The notes below the pieces were generated by a model. The model saw only the letters and a list, made by a program, of their open reading frames with translations, had not been told where the DNA came from and searched no databases. This document shows, one piece after another, positions 12,501 to 22,496 of a DNA stretch of 64,000 nt (positions within the stretch are counted from its first letter, which is position 1; each line of letters begins with the position of its first letter). The translations under genes were made by a program, and so were the position numbers. This DNA comes from Paramecium octaurelia (Eukaryota; Ciliophora; Oligohymenophorea; Peniculida; Parameciidae): assembly GCA_905182995.1 (NCBI GenBank), contig CAJJDP010000021.1, positions 624,648 through 688,647 of the forward strand, written 5' to 3'.

Positions 12501-14915
12501 AGATAGTATTGGAATTTCGAAAAACTTTATTTCTTTGGATCTAAGACTCTAAAATTAAAGAATATGTTGTTTTTTACATTTTTATATTGGTAAAATGAAA
12601 AGTAATCACAACGTATCTCTAAGTAATAAAACATTAATAATAATGTTGATGTTCTACATTGAGATTAATTATAGAACTGTAACAAACCACCTTGCAATTT
12701 ATCAAGTGTTTTATTTTACTCAATATACAGTTATTAAACTTCTTCATAATTCAACTTATTGCTACTTAATTTTATTAAATAATTTTATTTCATTTATAAG
12801 CTATCCATTAACTTATTAAAGAAATGGGTCCTTTAATGCTCAGTACTCCTGTAATCTCCATATTAAATAGTCTTTCTAATTTATAATTCACTCAAATGAG
12901 ATTGTGTCCTTTATAGAGTGAGATATTTGGAATAACTGGTCATCAAATTAATAACAATACCATCGAATGGCTTCTTTTATTCTTGCAATTGCAATTTCAC
13001 TTCCATTATTTATAGCCAGGTCTAATAACACTCCTCTGATTTGCCAATGTAACTAATCAATTAAGTTATGTAAGTTAGATTGGGTTATGTAACATAAATC
13101 TGAATATTCAAGATTAGTTTTATGTAATATCTAATATATCTATCGATTAAATCAACTGAAACAAATAAGTTTGAACAAGTATAATCAGAAAAGATTTTCA
13201 TTTGTTTATTGTCATGATTCATTTCTAAACTCTGTTTTTTTTCACCCATAAACCCTCGGCAAAAGCAATAGACATTATTACATAATTCAATATGAGTCTT
13301 AACTAAGATTATGCATTGCATCAAAAATTTTGATTAGTTTGCATTAAACACATTAGTAGGAGAATAAACCTGTTACTTCTAAATATCCAACAACTCGTAT
13401 AAACGTACAAATTGTAAGAAATATTTATAATTAGTTAACCTAACTGTATTTATTTATTCTAATTTCTATAACCAAATCAATCTCTCGATTTAATGAGCTT
13501 CGTCATTTATAGCCATAGATTTTGTGATAGTTTAAGAACTTCTTTTTAATATTTTTTACTTAAGCGGCATATTTTCAGCATGAAGTGTTTTCATAACAAT
13601 ATTCTTAAAATTATAATCTGTCAGTTGATTAAGCATTTTACATGTACATGGAATACTCATTAAAGTTAAGGTTATGATGTCAGTTATTGAAAATTGTAAT
13701 AATTTTGTAAAAGTAATACCAAAGGTAAGCGAAAAGGCAAAATGAAAGACGTATATTTTATATGGCTAAACAAATGGAATATTTTATGATTAATCCTATA
13801 AATCAAACAAGAGATTCAAAAGTACAAAACAACTTATTATTGATTAGAATAATAGATTGTCATATATCGTTTTGTGATCCATTAGATACAAGACACTAAA
13901 GTATAAGACTGTGGGCACAATTCTTAAAATCTATCCAATTTTAAAGGATGTTGTAACTCTTAATCTTAAATAATTAGTGTCTTTTAATCTGTAGGATTAT
14001 TGCATATACAAAGACAAGGCTTCTAAAATTATTAAAAACAATAATTGAATCAAATTAAGAGTAAAATTTAAAGCAAATAGGACAACTTAGTAATTGGAGG
14101 AATTGAAAATTCTATAAAATATTATTGCTATCCAATATATTTAAGGCAAAAATAAGATGTGAGTGAAATAATTGGTTAGTAAGGAGGTTCTGTATAAATA
14201 CATTTCAATAAGGGAACCATTATCAGTGATCATAAGCTATTTTAGTAAGAAATGCTCTATAAAATCATTATCATTATAGGTGCTATTTAATAAGTTAAGG
14301 GATTCTATTGAATATCATAAAATATATATACAAAAACTATTTCCATCGGTCTTACAAAACTGCTTTTTGTTTTGAAATTTAATCTCTTTAAAATGAATGT
14401 ATTCCAATCTTACAGCAATTACATTAATCAACAACATTAAAAAAAGCAAAGCTAAAAAAATCAACTGAAAATATATTATTTGCTCCAATGATAGATATTC
14501 TAGAATTAAAATTGTTGGCATTGATATTCTACTTATTAATTCCATCTTGTCTTAAGTGTAGGAGGGTTCTTCAAATTTCTAATCAGTACTCAACATTCGA
14601 ATTATTTACTGATATAACAACACTAATGCTATTGTCTAAAACATCCTTATAAATTCGCATAAGGCCCAGAATAGCCTATTCTCTTACTCTAAGGCTACCT
14701 ATGAATGTCCTATCAAATATTACAATTAAAGTTTTTAGTATTTCAAGCTTTTCTTTATAAATTTCATAAAATTATTTATGAATTGTGTTTAATATTTGAA
14801 AAAAACCATCGAATTTTAGCTTAAACTCACTTAAGATTATGGAAAAAGAAAGAATATTATATATGAATAATTTATATGCTAATAAATTGATTCTAAGTGA
14901 AAATCCGATTTCCAT
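9504..14915 (-). CDS. Large multi-pass membrane protein, PAS/TmcB-like ciliate family
   Basis: About 1746 residues. Six small introns (25-34 nt) give an exact codon count. The N-terminal third is a series of hydrophobic helices (for example YFQLIFLALLFLMLLINVIA). A soluble helical middle contains a Cys/His motif (HIELCNNVYCFCRG). It is followed by a PAS-like segment (CRGEILSRSDNSYNFFGY) and the adjoining QLVPPLISKVHNTIMELFL block typical of the family often annotated 'tiny macrocysts protein B'. The C-terminal part has four more membrane helices, arranged as two pairs flanking loops of about 150 residues. Such architecture suggests a sensor or transporter-like membrane protein. The true substrate or signal is unknown. 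The frame stays open upstream of the chosen ATG (14913-14915), so a longer N-terminus is possible. Confidence 0.8.
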
Positions 14916-15486
14916 ATTTTGAAATTTCAACGTTTAAACATCAGAGGTAAAGACTTAGAAATTATATAAATAAATTTGAAATTTTAATTATTTGATATGC
15001 ACAATTTTCAATAATAGTTCATTTTATTTTGTTAAAAAATAATTAAAATTGAATGCATACTAATTGAATAGGATCCAGAAGAAATTTATTGATGATGTAG
15101 AATTCGTTTTTTCACTTTTTACTAATTGCATTTATACACGCAAGAGAATGAAGCTTCGTTAGATTGGAGTAAATAAGTAAATAAGATTTTGATAAAGTTC
15201 TACCATCAAGAGTAAAATTAGCATGGGGGGTAGACATTCATTTTTTCTCAATGTACGATCAGTAGATTTACATTGAAGGTAAGGTAATACTTAACATAAT
15301 TGTCAAAGAGGCCTTTTAATAGATTGATTTGTTGACTATAAGAATTAAGGTTGCAATTGAGGATCTCTTATTAGTACCTATAAGCTCATTGAATTTTTTA
15401 ACTTTAGATAAATGGAGTTGCAGAATGCTTGAATAAGATTAAGAGGATTTCATATCTATCCTATTAATATTACACAAATTTAGATT
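14916..15486. pseudogene. Possible gene relic between PAS/TM gene and isopentenyltransferase gene
   Basis: This 570-bp gap has protein-like frames on both strands but no clean gene. On the plus strand a hydrophobic signal-like start (MMQNSFFHFLLIAFIHARE, from about 15091) meets an in-frame TGA. It is then followed by a 100-residue frame (for example VKLAWGVDIHFFSMYDQQIY) that faintly recalls the N-terminal strand pattern of M1 aminopeptidases and then runs antisense into the next gene. On the minus strand several shorter frames exist. I read it as a decayed duplicate or an unrecognised small gene. Confidence 0.25.
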
Positions 15487-16651
15487 TCATTATTCTATTA
15501 GTCCCTATACTGTTTTATATGTTATTTCTTGTACATCTTTTGGTGGGACTGGATCATTCTACTTACCGAGTGATTTTGAGCTCTATTCATTTTTCAACTG
15601 TTCATTTTAGGGTGAAGCTAATTTCTATAGGTAATCTTATCGATCACAATTGTAGTATTATGAAATTAGTTATGGGATATTTAAATTTCGGTTGTCTACC
15701 CATAGAAATTCATTTAAATTGGACCTGAAATATTTACGCTAGTAAGCAGCATATTATCGTGATTTTATGTAGAATTATTATATGAACTTTAGAACATATT
15801 CTCTCTTCTATTTTTCTGCTCTTCTATTGGATATATACCTTCCTTCAAATATATTTTAAAAGCATTTTAATAGATTAACAAATTCGTCAAACCCAATAGG
15901 TGTAGTTACGCGAAACTCTTATTGATCTAACATTTAATAAAATTTATAAAATTCTTCCAAAGCACCTTATCGAATCATTTCATCACACCTGATAGAGTTT
16001 ACAAAAATAAAGATACCTTGCATAAATCTTTTTTGAAATATTTTCTTAAGGTTCAGTCAAAAAAAACCCTCTGACGTCAAACTAATCACATAGTCTGGGA
16101 TCTTCGTCATTGAATGGAGATGTTATAGATTCTCCATTTGTTAATAAAGCGAATCGCAAAGCCTTTTAAATTCTATATCTATCTGAGATACTAATTGAGT
16201 CATTATAATTTTTGAATTATTATTTCAATAGAGCTTGTGGATCTCCGCAGTTTTACAATAATTTTTATGCTTCCAAATCGGCAGCTTTAATTTACTCTTC
16301 GTCAAATTGCTCCTTTCTTGAGTTGAGTAAATAATTCAGAAAGAAACAACATCCTCCTTCTAAAATGAAATTATCCTTTTATTTCAATAATTTCAAGACA
16401 TCCTTCTTAAAATGATAACTTGCAACATTCTATTTCAATCCATCATATTTTCCAATGAGTTCATAGTTTCTTAATGTTTTAGGCCAATTACTTGAGATTG
16501 GCCAATTCTTATAAATCTACAATCATATAGGAGTTCGTACTTACAGAGAATCTACAGGTATTACTTTTGATTTTAACTATTCACTTAAGATTGAAACCAC
16601 TTATGATTTACCTGATCCTGTTATTCCTGAAACGACAAGCAATTTTTTCAT
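15487..16651 (-). CDS. tRNA isopentenyltransferase (MiaA/IPPT family)
   Basis: About 370 residues in three exons (introns 24 and 28 nt). It begins MKKLLVVSGITGSGKSQVVS with a P-loop GITGSGKS, followed by the family DS-Q-x-Y motif (PVDSLQIYKNWPISSNWP, with Q encoded by TAA). A Gly-rich strand (ILEGGCCFFLNYLL), the RYRIQKALRFALLTNG segment, and the later PIGFDEF and SRQYAAYQRKYFRS motifs match IPPT. The enzyme transfers dimethylallyl from DMAPP to A37 of tRNAs reading UNN codons. Length is close to the bacterial and mitochondrial enzyme. No clear C-terminal zinc finger is seen. The first intron splits DSLQ from IYK, and correct removal is required for the motif, which supports the model. Confidence 0.88.
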
Positions 16652-16699
16652 AATTAAAAATTATTTTAATACGTTCAAAATACCATATATTTCAATAAC

Positions 16700-18022
16700 T
16701 CATTATTAAGGTTGTTGTTGTTATTCCAAATACTTACGAATCTGTCTCTCTACCAATTCTTAATTTTTCATAAGGAATTTCATGTTTTTAGGATCTTCAT
16801 TGCGCATTTCATCATCATTTTACATCAATTCCAGATATGAGTTTTATTGTAAGAATAAATTTTCCAAAAACAAGCTTGGATTCTTTTGATATTAATAATA
16901 AGCATCTCTTTTTAATTTGTGACTCTTGCTTTACTCAATGTATTTTTGAATCTGTTTTTCAAATCCCTTAATTTTCTAGTTTAATTAGATGAAGGGATGT
17001 TCTGCTCTTTATTGCTTCTTCTCTGAATTATCTTCTGTCACTACCTTTTAAGCTAAGAATGGCATTAATTCTGGCTAATAACTCATTTCTTGTTCAACCA
17101 CAACATCAAATCCAATGTAATTGCTAACTCCTAAATGGTGTTTTATTACGATAGGTTCCGGATTCTCAATAAACATTTTTAAGAGCATATTTAGATTTGA
17201 TAAGGGTATACGTTCCTACCCAAATAACTATTTCAATTATTCATCAGCTATTATGTAATCTTTACTTTCCTTATCGGTTAGATTGTTTAGCTAAGGTATA
17301 TAAAATTGAATAGAGTACTTTCACATATTCCCAAAAGCAATACAAGATCTAGGATCGTGTGCCTTCTTTGATTCCGAGCAATTGTTGAAGTGTCTTGTGC
17401 AATTTGTACTTCTAAGGGTAGGTTTAAAGACTAATTGAAATAATCACATCACATGCTGGTCCTTTTCTTTTGATGTGAAATCCACTTGTTTCCTGTTATT
17501 GTTGTGATTGTGATTGTGACTATTACTATTATTATTGCTATTGCAGATGATTTCTACTCCATTGAATGACATTTTAAGAAGGGTAGTAGGTTTTATCGAA
17601 TTGGACTTCAAGTTATCTGATAAAATAGGAGAAAGGTTTCTTGTCTTCTGACAAGACTTATCCTTTGATGAAAAGATTCCATTCGTCGCACACCAGTTCA
17701 GAGTAGACAATAATTCTGAGGGTCTTTTTAAGATATTGTCCTGGTTAGATAAAAGATTCCTGTAAATCAACTCGCTTGTTTTTAATCATTTGATCTATGC
17801 GATTCTCGTATCTTTAAATATGTGGTATGATGATTACTTCACTAAGTTGTTCAATATTTAAATTTATGGACACAATTGAATTGTTTCATCATCAAATTAA
17901 ATACTGGATTTATCGTAAAGTTATTTGAGTTGGGTTTTAACATCTGGCTATCTGATAGGCTGTTTTTGTTGTGAGGGCTATTGGGGAGCACTTTATTATT
18001 ATTATTATTATTGAGATGCCAT
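16700..18022 (-). CDS. BAF60/SMARCD-type SWIB-domain chromatin-remodelling subunit
   Basis: About 422 residues in three exons (introns 26 and 28 nt). A Q/P-rich start (MASQQQQQQQSAPQQPSQQK) leads to the conserved helix ENRIDQMIKNKRVDLQESF, equivalent to BAF60 KLDQTIMRKR. A glutamine tract then precedes GFHIKRKGPACDV, the matching partner of the DGFxxKRPGD motif. The SWIB domain follows: YPQKYKLHKTLQQLLGIKEG, ILYCFWEYVKLNNLTDKES, IIADEQLKQLFGQERIPL. The C-terminus is helical. BAF60 proteins link SWI/SNF complexes to transcription factors, so it should be nuclear. The polyQ tracts are largely TAA/TAG codons, giving an (ATT)n run on the plus strand. Confidence 0.88.
17992..18013. repeat. (ATT)n microsatellite inside the BAF60 polyQ codons
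   Basis: A run of ATT units on the plus strand is the complement of a TAA-encoded glutamine run at the N-terminus of the BAF60-like protein. Another TA/ATA-rich run follows at about 18030-18068 in the promoter. Length variation here would change the polyQ length without changing the frame. Confidence 0.7.
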
Positions 18023-18160
18023 ATAATAATAAATATATATTTTTATATATATATAATAATAATAATAAAGCTCGTGTTGGTGTAACAAATATAAAGAATA
18101 AAATTGACATAGATATAATAATTATGGATTATTGATTATATAAATTAATTTAAATTTAAA

Positions 18161-18618
18161 ATGGCCTGTCCTGAACATAAAGCCAATAACTTTATTAAGT
18201 TCATATCGGTGTTGGTCGCAGTGGTGTTAATAGTTTTGGGAGTGTTGAAATTTTACTTCACCAAAGACATTCCTATTTTGGTGGGGATTTGGACGGTGTA
18301 TTGGATGTAAGAAAGTTGAATGAAAAAGTTTAGTATTTTTGGGTTATTGTTGATCCTTGTTGAATTGAACGTAAAATTGGTTAAGGAATACTTTGGATTC
18401 ATGGTTGAATATTGCGGAAAGGGCATGTTTGTGATATTGTAAGAGTGGAGAATAATTTTAGCTGTGGAACCCTAATGATAGATAGCTTTGTGGATCCACA
18501 CATAGTGCATGAATCCATAGTGGGGTTATTGATCATCTTCGCTGGGTTTCTAATAATCATAGTGGGATATTCTGCAATGCCTAGTTAAAACTTCCCCCCT
18601 CCTCCAGTTCCAGTTTGA
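18161..18618 (+). CDS. COPI-associated four-TM membrane protein
   Basis: About 135 residues in three exons (introns 27 and 23 nt). Four hydrophobic segments are visible, for example FISVLVAVVLIVLGVLKFYF, IFGLLLILVEL, GKGMFVIFCGTLMI and IVGLLIIFAGFLIIIVGY. The order and the FG-LLLI-EL ... GKG-F-IF-G pattern match the COPI-associated protein family of small Golgi/vesicle membrane proteins. The tail is short and proline-rich (FPPPPVPV). The exact role of the family is unclear. The stop is only 7 nt before the start of the ADP-glucokinase gene. Confidence 0.8.
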
Positions 18619-18625
18619 TATAATT

Positions 18626-20057
18626 ATGAAAATTATATTCTAAATTTTGTTAGCCATTTCGTTGGCTTGGTTTTGGCTCAGTGCTGAAGATCGTGTCACA
18701 AGAGCACTGAGAATCCTTAACAACAACACTGATAAGCCTTTGAGGAAGAAAATCCTCTTTGCATTTTCAAGCGATGAAGACATTCAAGTTTAAGCGATAA
18801 CTCTGTTAAGAGAGTTAGAATGCAGCAAGGAGGATAGAAATAAGAAGAATATCTGCGGAAGCATATTATTTCACTTCGAAAATGGTTTGGGATCCGAATT
18901 GCATGTTACTGAGGGTTTTGACAACATCGTGTAAATCTCGAAGAGAATTTCTACATCCAAGGATTTGGGAGGTAATGCAGCTCAAATGGCTCTCAGAGCA
19001 TTCAAAGTAAAGTTTTGATTAAAAATATGCAAGGAAGGTGGAGATGTCTATTTGTCTGCAATAATGTCCAATCATTATTATGAGAATCTGTTCAATTCAT
19101 CAATATCAATCATACCGCAGAGTTTTTTGAGGGAAGAAATAAGGGATGTGCATATTGTGATCAATTTTGATGAAGGGGATATCTATGATACCATAATATG
19201 TCAACATACCAATAGGTTGTACTTGTAGAATGATTAAGACAATATGAAATTCCCTGGTTTGGAAAATTTGGAAGCAAATATCAATTCAATCAATCCTGAT
19301 TTATTGGTGATTGGGGGATTTCAATTGATGAATCAGAAACCAAAAAAGGAATATTAAGAAATCATTTTAAAATTAGAATAGATCTTGATTGAATAGAAAA
19401 ACAAATTGAAGATTCACTTTGAAATGGGGGCTTTTAATGATGAAAATCTATTACTTTACTTAATTGAACACATATTCCCACATGTGCATTCAACAGGAAT
19501 GAATGAATAAGAACTTTAATTATTATACAATTTCATTACAAAGAAGTAATTGGAACAACAATAAATTGATACAAACTAACAATTAAAATTAATTATAAAG
19601 CTTTTTAAAGAATTAAGTTTAGAAAGGTATCTAATTTTACAACAATATAAGAGTTCATTTCCATTCCTAAACTATTCAAATGATTTGTTCGAATCATAAT
19701 TGGAGAGAAATTAAACCTGCATTACACAGATCTATTCTTGTTGGATTAATTCAAGCAATGAAATCTTTCAATGACAATTAAATTGATGACAAATATTTAA
19801 ACGTGACTCATCTTTAAGTATTTTTTTTTTTAATCTCTTAGATGGCCTTAGAGGAAGAGGACTTGATTTTATATCCAAGCGACACAGTCTTGAAACAAGA
19901 TTATTTAATTTAGGAAATGAACTTCTGTTGGCATTTATAAGATCAACTTTAACATCAATGTTGTTTAGCTCCAGTTGTAATCAATCCACACCCAATGAGA
20001 ACTTGTGGATTAGGTGATAACATAGGAAGCACGTCCTTATTGTATTAATTAAAATGA
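18626..20057 (+). CDS. ADP-dependent glucokinase (ADPGK), secretory-pathway form
   Basis: About 451 residues in four exons (introns 27, 25 and 24 nt). A hydrophobic N-terminus (MKIIFQILLAISLAWFWLSA) resembles the ER signal or anchor of animal ADPGK. The body carries family hallmarks: INPDLLVIGGFQLM, KIHFEMGAFNDENLL with HIFPHVHSTGMNE, and the catalytic nucleotide-site loop NPMRTCGLGDNIGSTS, whose Asp is the expected general base. The enzyme phosphorylates glucose using ADP rather than ATP. Length fits the family. The start was chosen because it gives the signal-like helix. It lies 7 nt downstream of the preceding stop, so its promoter must overlap the upstream gene unless the two are co-transcribed. 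Confidence 0.9.
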
Positions 20058-20073
20058 AAAGTTATATAAATAT

Positions 20074-20438
20074 TCAATCAGTTCTACCACACACAATTTC
20101 TCCAATCACAAACTAGGATGGTTAATTGTAATCGTTTTCTTCTGCATATTGAGAGTTGACAGATTGTTTTTTAGGATGGCCATCTTTTTTGGGCTTGGGT
20201 TTTTTTTGGATTTATTTAAAAATATTTGGGGTAGGGTTCAAATGCATTTCAGACATCTAATCACCAATATTCTCATCGTCGGAATCATTTATTTGAGTAA
20301 TTTTATTTTTTTTATTTGATTGGCTACGGCTATAATATTAATGTTCATGAATTTAAGGGGATTATACCTCATATCCTGGGTCCACTTCTTAGAATTAATC
20401 GACTGTGGACTTAAAGCACTCTTCTTACTAGATTTCAT
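20074..20438 (-). CDS. Small basic hypothetical protein with AT-hook-like KPKKDGHPKK
   Basis: About 108 residues in two exons. The intron is 38 nt, the longest I needed anywhere in the window. It starts MKSSKKSALSPQSINSKKW. The middle is acidic (NDSDDENIGDQM) and is followed by KKPKPKKDGHPKKQ, which resembles an AT-hook or basic DNA-binding stretch. It ends EENDYNQPSQFVIGEIVCGR, with some likeness to the first strand of a chromo-type domain, but too short to be one. It may be a chromatin-associated protein or a truncated paralogue. It converges with ADPGK, with 16 nt between stops. Confidence 0.6.
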
Positions 20439-20829
20439 TGTTCATTATTATAGATGAAAAAAAAAGATAAATATTTATATAATAGATTATAAATCTTAAT
20501 TTAGATATAGATAGGACTCATAATGCAATGACAATGCATTTCATAAGTTCATTTTTTTTTTTAAATTTACTTAATCTATTAAAAATTAATTTTTTTTCGA
20601 GAACAGTTATGATCAAACCAAAAATTGGTGTAAGAAAAGCTATTACTTACATTCTATTTGGTTATAAAGTAATCCATGGTAACCACTCAAAAAAAATAAG
20701 TTTTTTTTTGTATTGGAGTACTACTGATTTTAATTCAAGCATATGAGCATTATTTTGAATAATAATATTGTTTTTTTCATGAAATTTTTGAATATTTTAA
20801 AATATATATATATATTTTATATTGCTTAA
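20439..20829. other. AT-rich intergenic region
   Basis: About 390 bp with long T and A runs and TA repeats (around 20800-20815). One hydrophobic plus-strand open frame (20528-20746) is F/L/K/N-rich and looks like translated AT-rich noise. Probably the promoter of the minus-strand gene at 20438 and the 3' region of the gene at 20830. Confidence 0.5.
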
Positions 20830-21181
20830 TCAAGGGGTAATAGAACATCCTAAGTGTAAGCCAATCTGCCTGATATCCACCTCAACAGAGTCATCTTAAT
20901 TTTCATAATATATAAATAAATTACCTAAAATTAATATATTAGACATACCTTTAGCCTCCTCTAATAAGGAAAATAGTGACAAATCGTATTAGTTAGCAAT
21001 TCTCAATCCTGACATAGTGGAAGACAGTCTAATAATTTGATTTATTTGATTGAGCACACTAAAAGATGTAATATTAAACATACATTCTCATTTGAATTTT
21101 CTGTTGTTAGCTTGAGAATTTGAAAGTGGATTTTGCAATGGGAGCTACAAAAGCTCTTGTGATAGCAAAGAAACCTCTCAT
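20830..21181 (-). CDS. Small protein with mitochondrial-like presequence
   Basis: About 98-108 residues. It starts MRGFFAITRAFVAPIAKSTF, an amphipathic Arg-containing stretch like a mitochondrial targeting peptide. A 25-nt intron follows QKIQMRM. A second intron is likely; the best reading is a 30-nt intron giving AKGMSNILILDDSVEVDIRQ, and a 24-nt alternative also keeps the frame. The C-terminus is IGLHLGCSITP. Not recognised. The two possible splice patterns are both multiples of three, so the protein end is certain but its middle is not. Confidence 0.6.
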
Positions 21182-21229
21182 CACAAATAAAATTTATTAA
21201 TATTATTGATAAATTGTTAATAATATTTT

Positions 21230-22450
21230 TCATTATCTTCTAATTCCTCCTCTCTCCAAAGCTGACTCTGCTTATGATAACAACATCAACTCGTTATCCC
21301 AACCATCATTGAGTTGCTTATTCTATTCCTATCTAATCCAATAAATCGACCAAAATACCTAGCTGCCCATCCAGCATTCACATTATCAAGATTGGCCTAA
21401 GCAGTATCCAAATTGGATTATGCATCCTTTAAGAGTCCTTATTTGGTTGCAATTTCACCGTCTTTGGTTTCAATGTCTGCTTTCAATTAAGGAATGATTT
21501 CGTTATTCAACAGATTGATATTCTCCTCCAAAGAAGCCAACAATCCATCATTGGTGTCCTTCTCCAATTGAGCATTCATTTACAAGGCCAATTTTGAAGC
21601 CACTAAGTCTTCTCTCAAGCTGTTAAGTAACTTAATAGCATTTCCAGCTTGTTCCTAATCAGCAAAACTAAAGCCTTTATTAATAACTCATTACCCAGAG
21701 GTGCCCATTTAGATTAAGACCTTGGATAAAGGTTCGAAGAGATGAGGAAGATGAGACACTTCACCCAGTCTTCGTGAGAATGTGGCAGCAGAAACGGCCA
21801 GATCCTCTTTGTTTATTTCAATAAAGGAGGACTCTATATATGAATGTATAAATGGAATTACATTTGACAAGTTGTAACTTTGCAATGACTTAATCAACAA
21901 TTGATATAGATGAGTCGTATTCTGCTGTCTTTTTTGATGTTGCCTAATCGTTATTCTACACAGTTCTTTGCAATTAAGCCTGATTCTTTTGAGAATCAGT
22001 CAATTATTGACTTTTATCATATAAACTTTATTATAAAGTGTTTCTGTCCTTTTTGAATGTGGTGATGTCACTCTAATGTTATGCAACCTTGGATGAATTA
22101 GGAATGTCATACTTCAGTTTTGTATTCTGTGACTTGATTTGAATAGAACTCTGAATCACTCAAGAATTACTAAAAGTAAGAATCTAATTATTCAGCTTCT
22201 TCTTATTTTGCTTATTGTGTTGATGCGACAATGTCGTCTATTGCTGTAAACAGTGGACTAAAATCCACTTCTGTAAATTATTGCAATGATATCATGTTTA
22301 ATATGGTTTTGCCTAATTTACTTTTTGTCAGTTATCCGAGCTACTCGTCAAACATACTTGCCTAGCTTGATCATATTTTTGACATCATTACTTTGTAATT
22401 TGGGTGCAATACACTATTGCCACTATACATAAAAGTGCATAAACTCTCAT
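21230..22450 (-). CDS. Trichocyst matrix protein (TMP) precursor
   Basis: About 362 residues in six exons (introns 26, 25, 28, 27 and 26 nt). A cleavable signal peptide (MRVYALLCIVAIVYCTQ) is followed by long amphipathic helices. A central segment reads SKVLIQMGTSGFADQEQAGN, and the C-terminus ends with a tyrosine-poor version of the TMP helix (NDGWDNELMLLSQAESALER). This is the layout of Paramecium trichocyst matrix proteins, which are proteolysed and assembled into the crystalline core of the dense-core secretory granules and expand on Ca2+-triggered release. TMPs form a large multigene family. The exact subfamily cannot be fixed by eye. Confidence 0.88.
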
Positions 22451-22496
22451 TAAAACGGATATTATTAATATTATAATAAATATATAGATTATTTTA

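Noticed and set aside
15519-15728. Plus-strand frame antisense to the isopentenyltransferase gene
   Set aside because: Exactly overlaps the minus-strand exon with P-G-F-D-E-F and QYAAYQ motifs; a shadow of the real gene.
17444-17770. 108-codon minus-strand frame rich in N and H (HNHNHNNN)
   Set aside because: It is the wrong frame of the BAF60 gene; the right frame gives polyQ and the conserved VIQWSRN and GFHIKRKG motifs.
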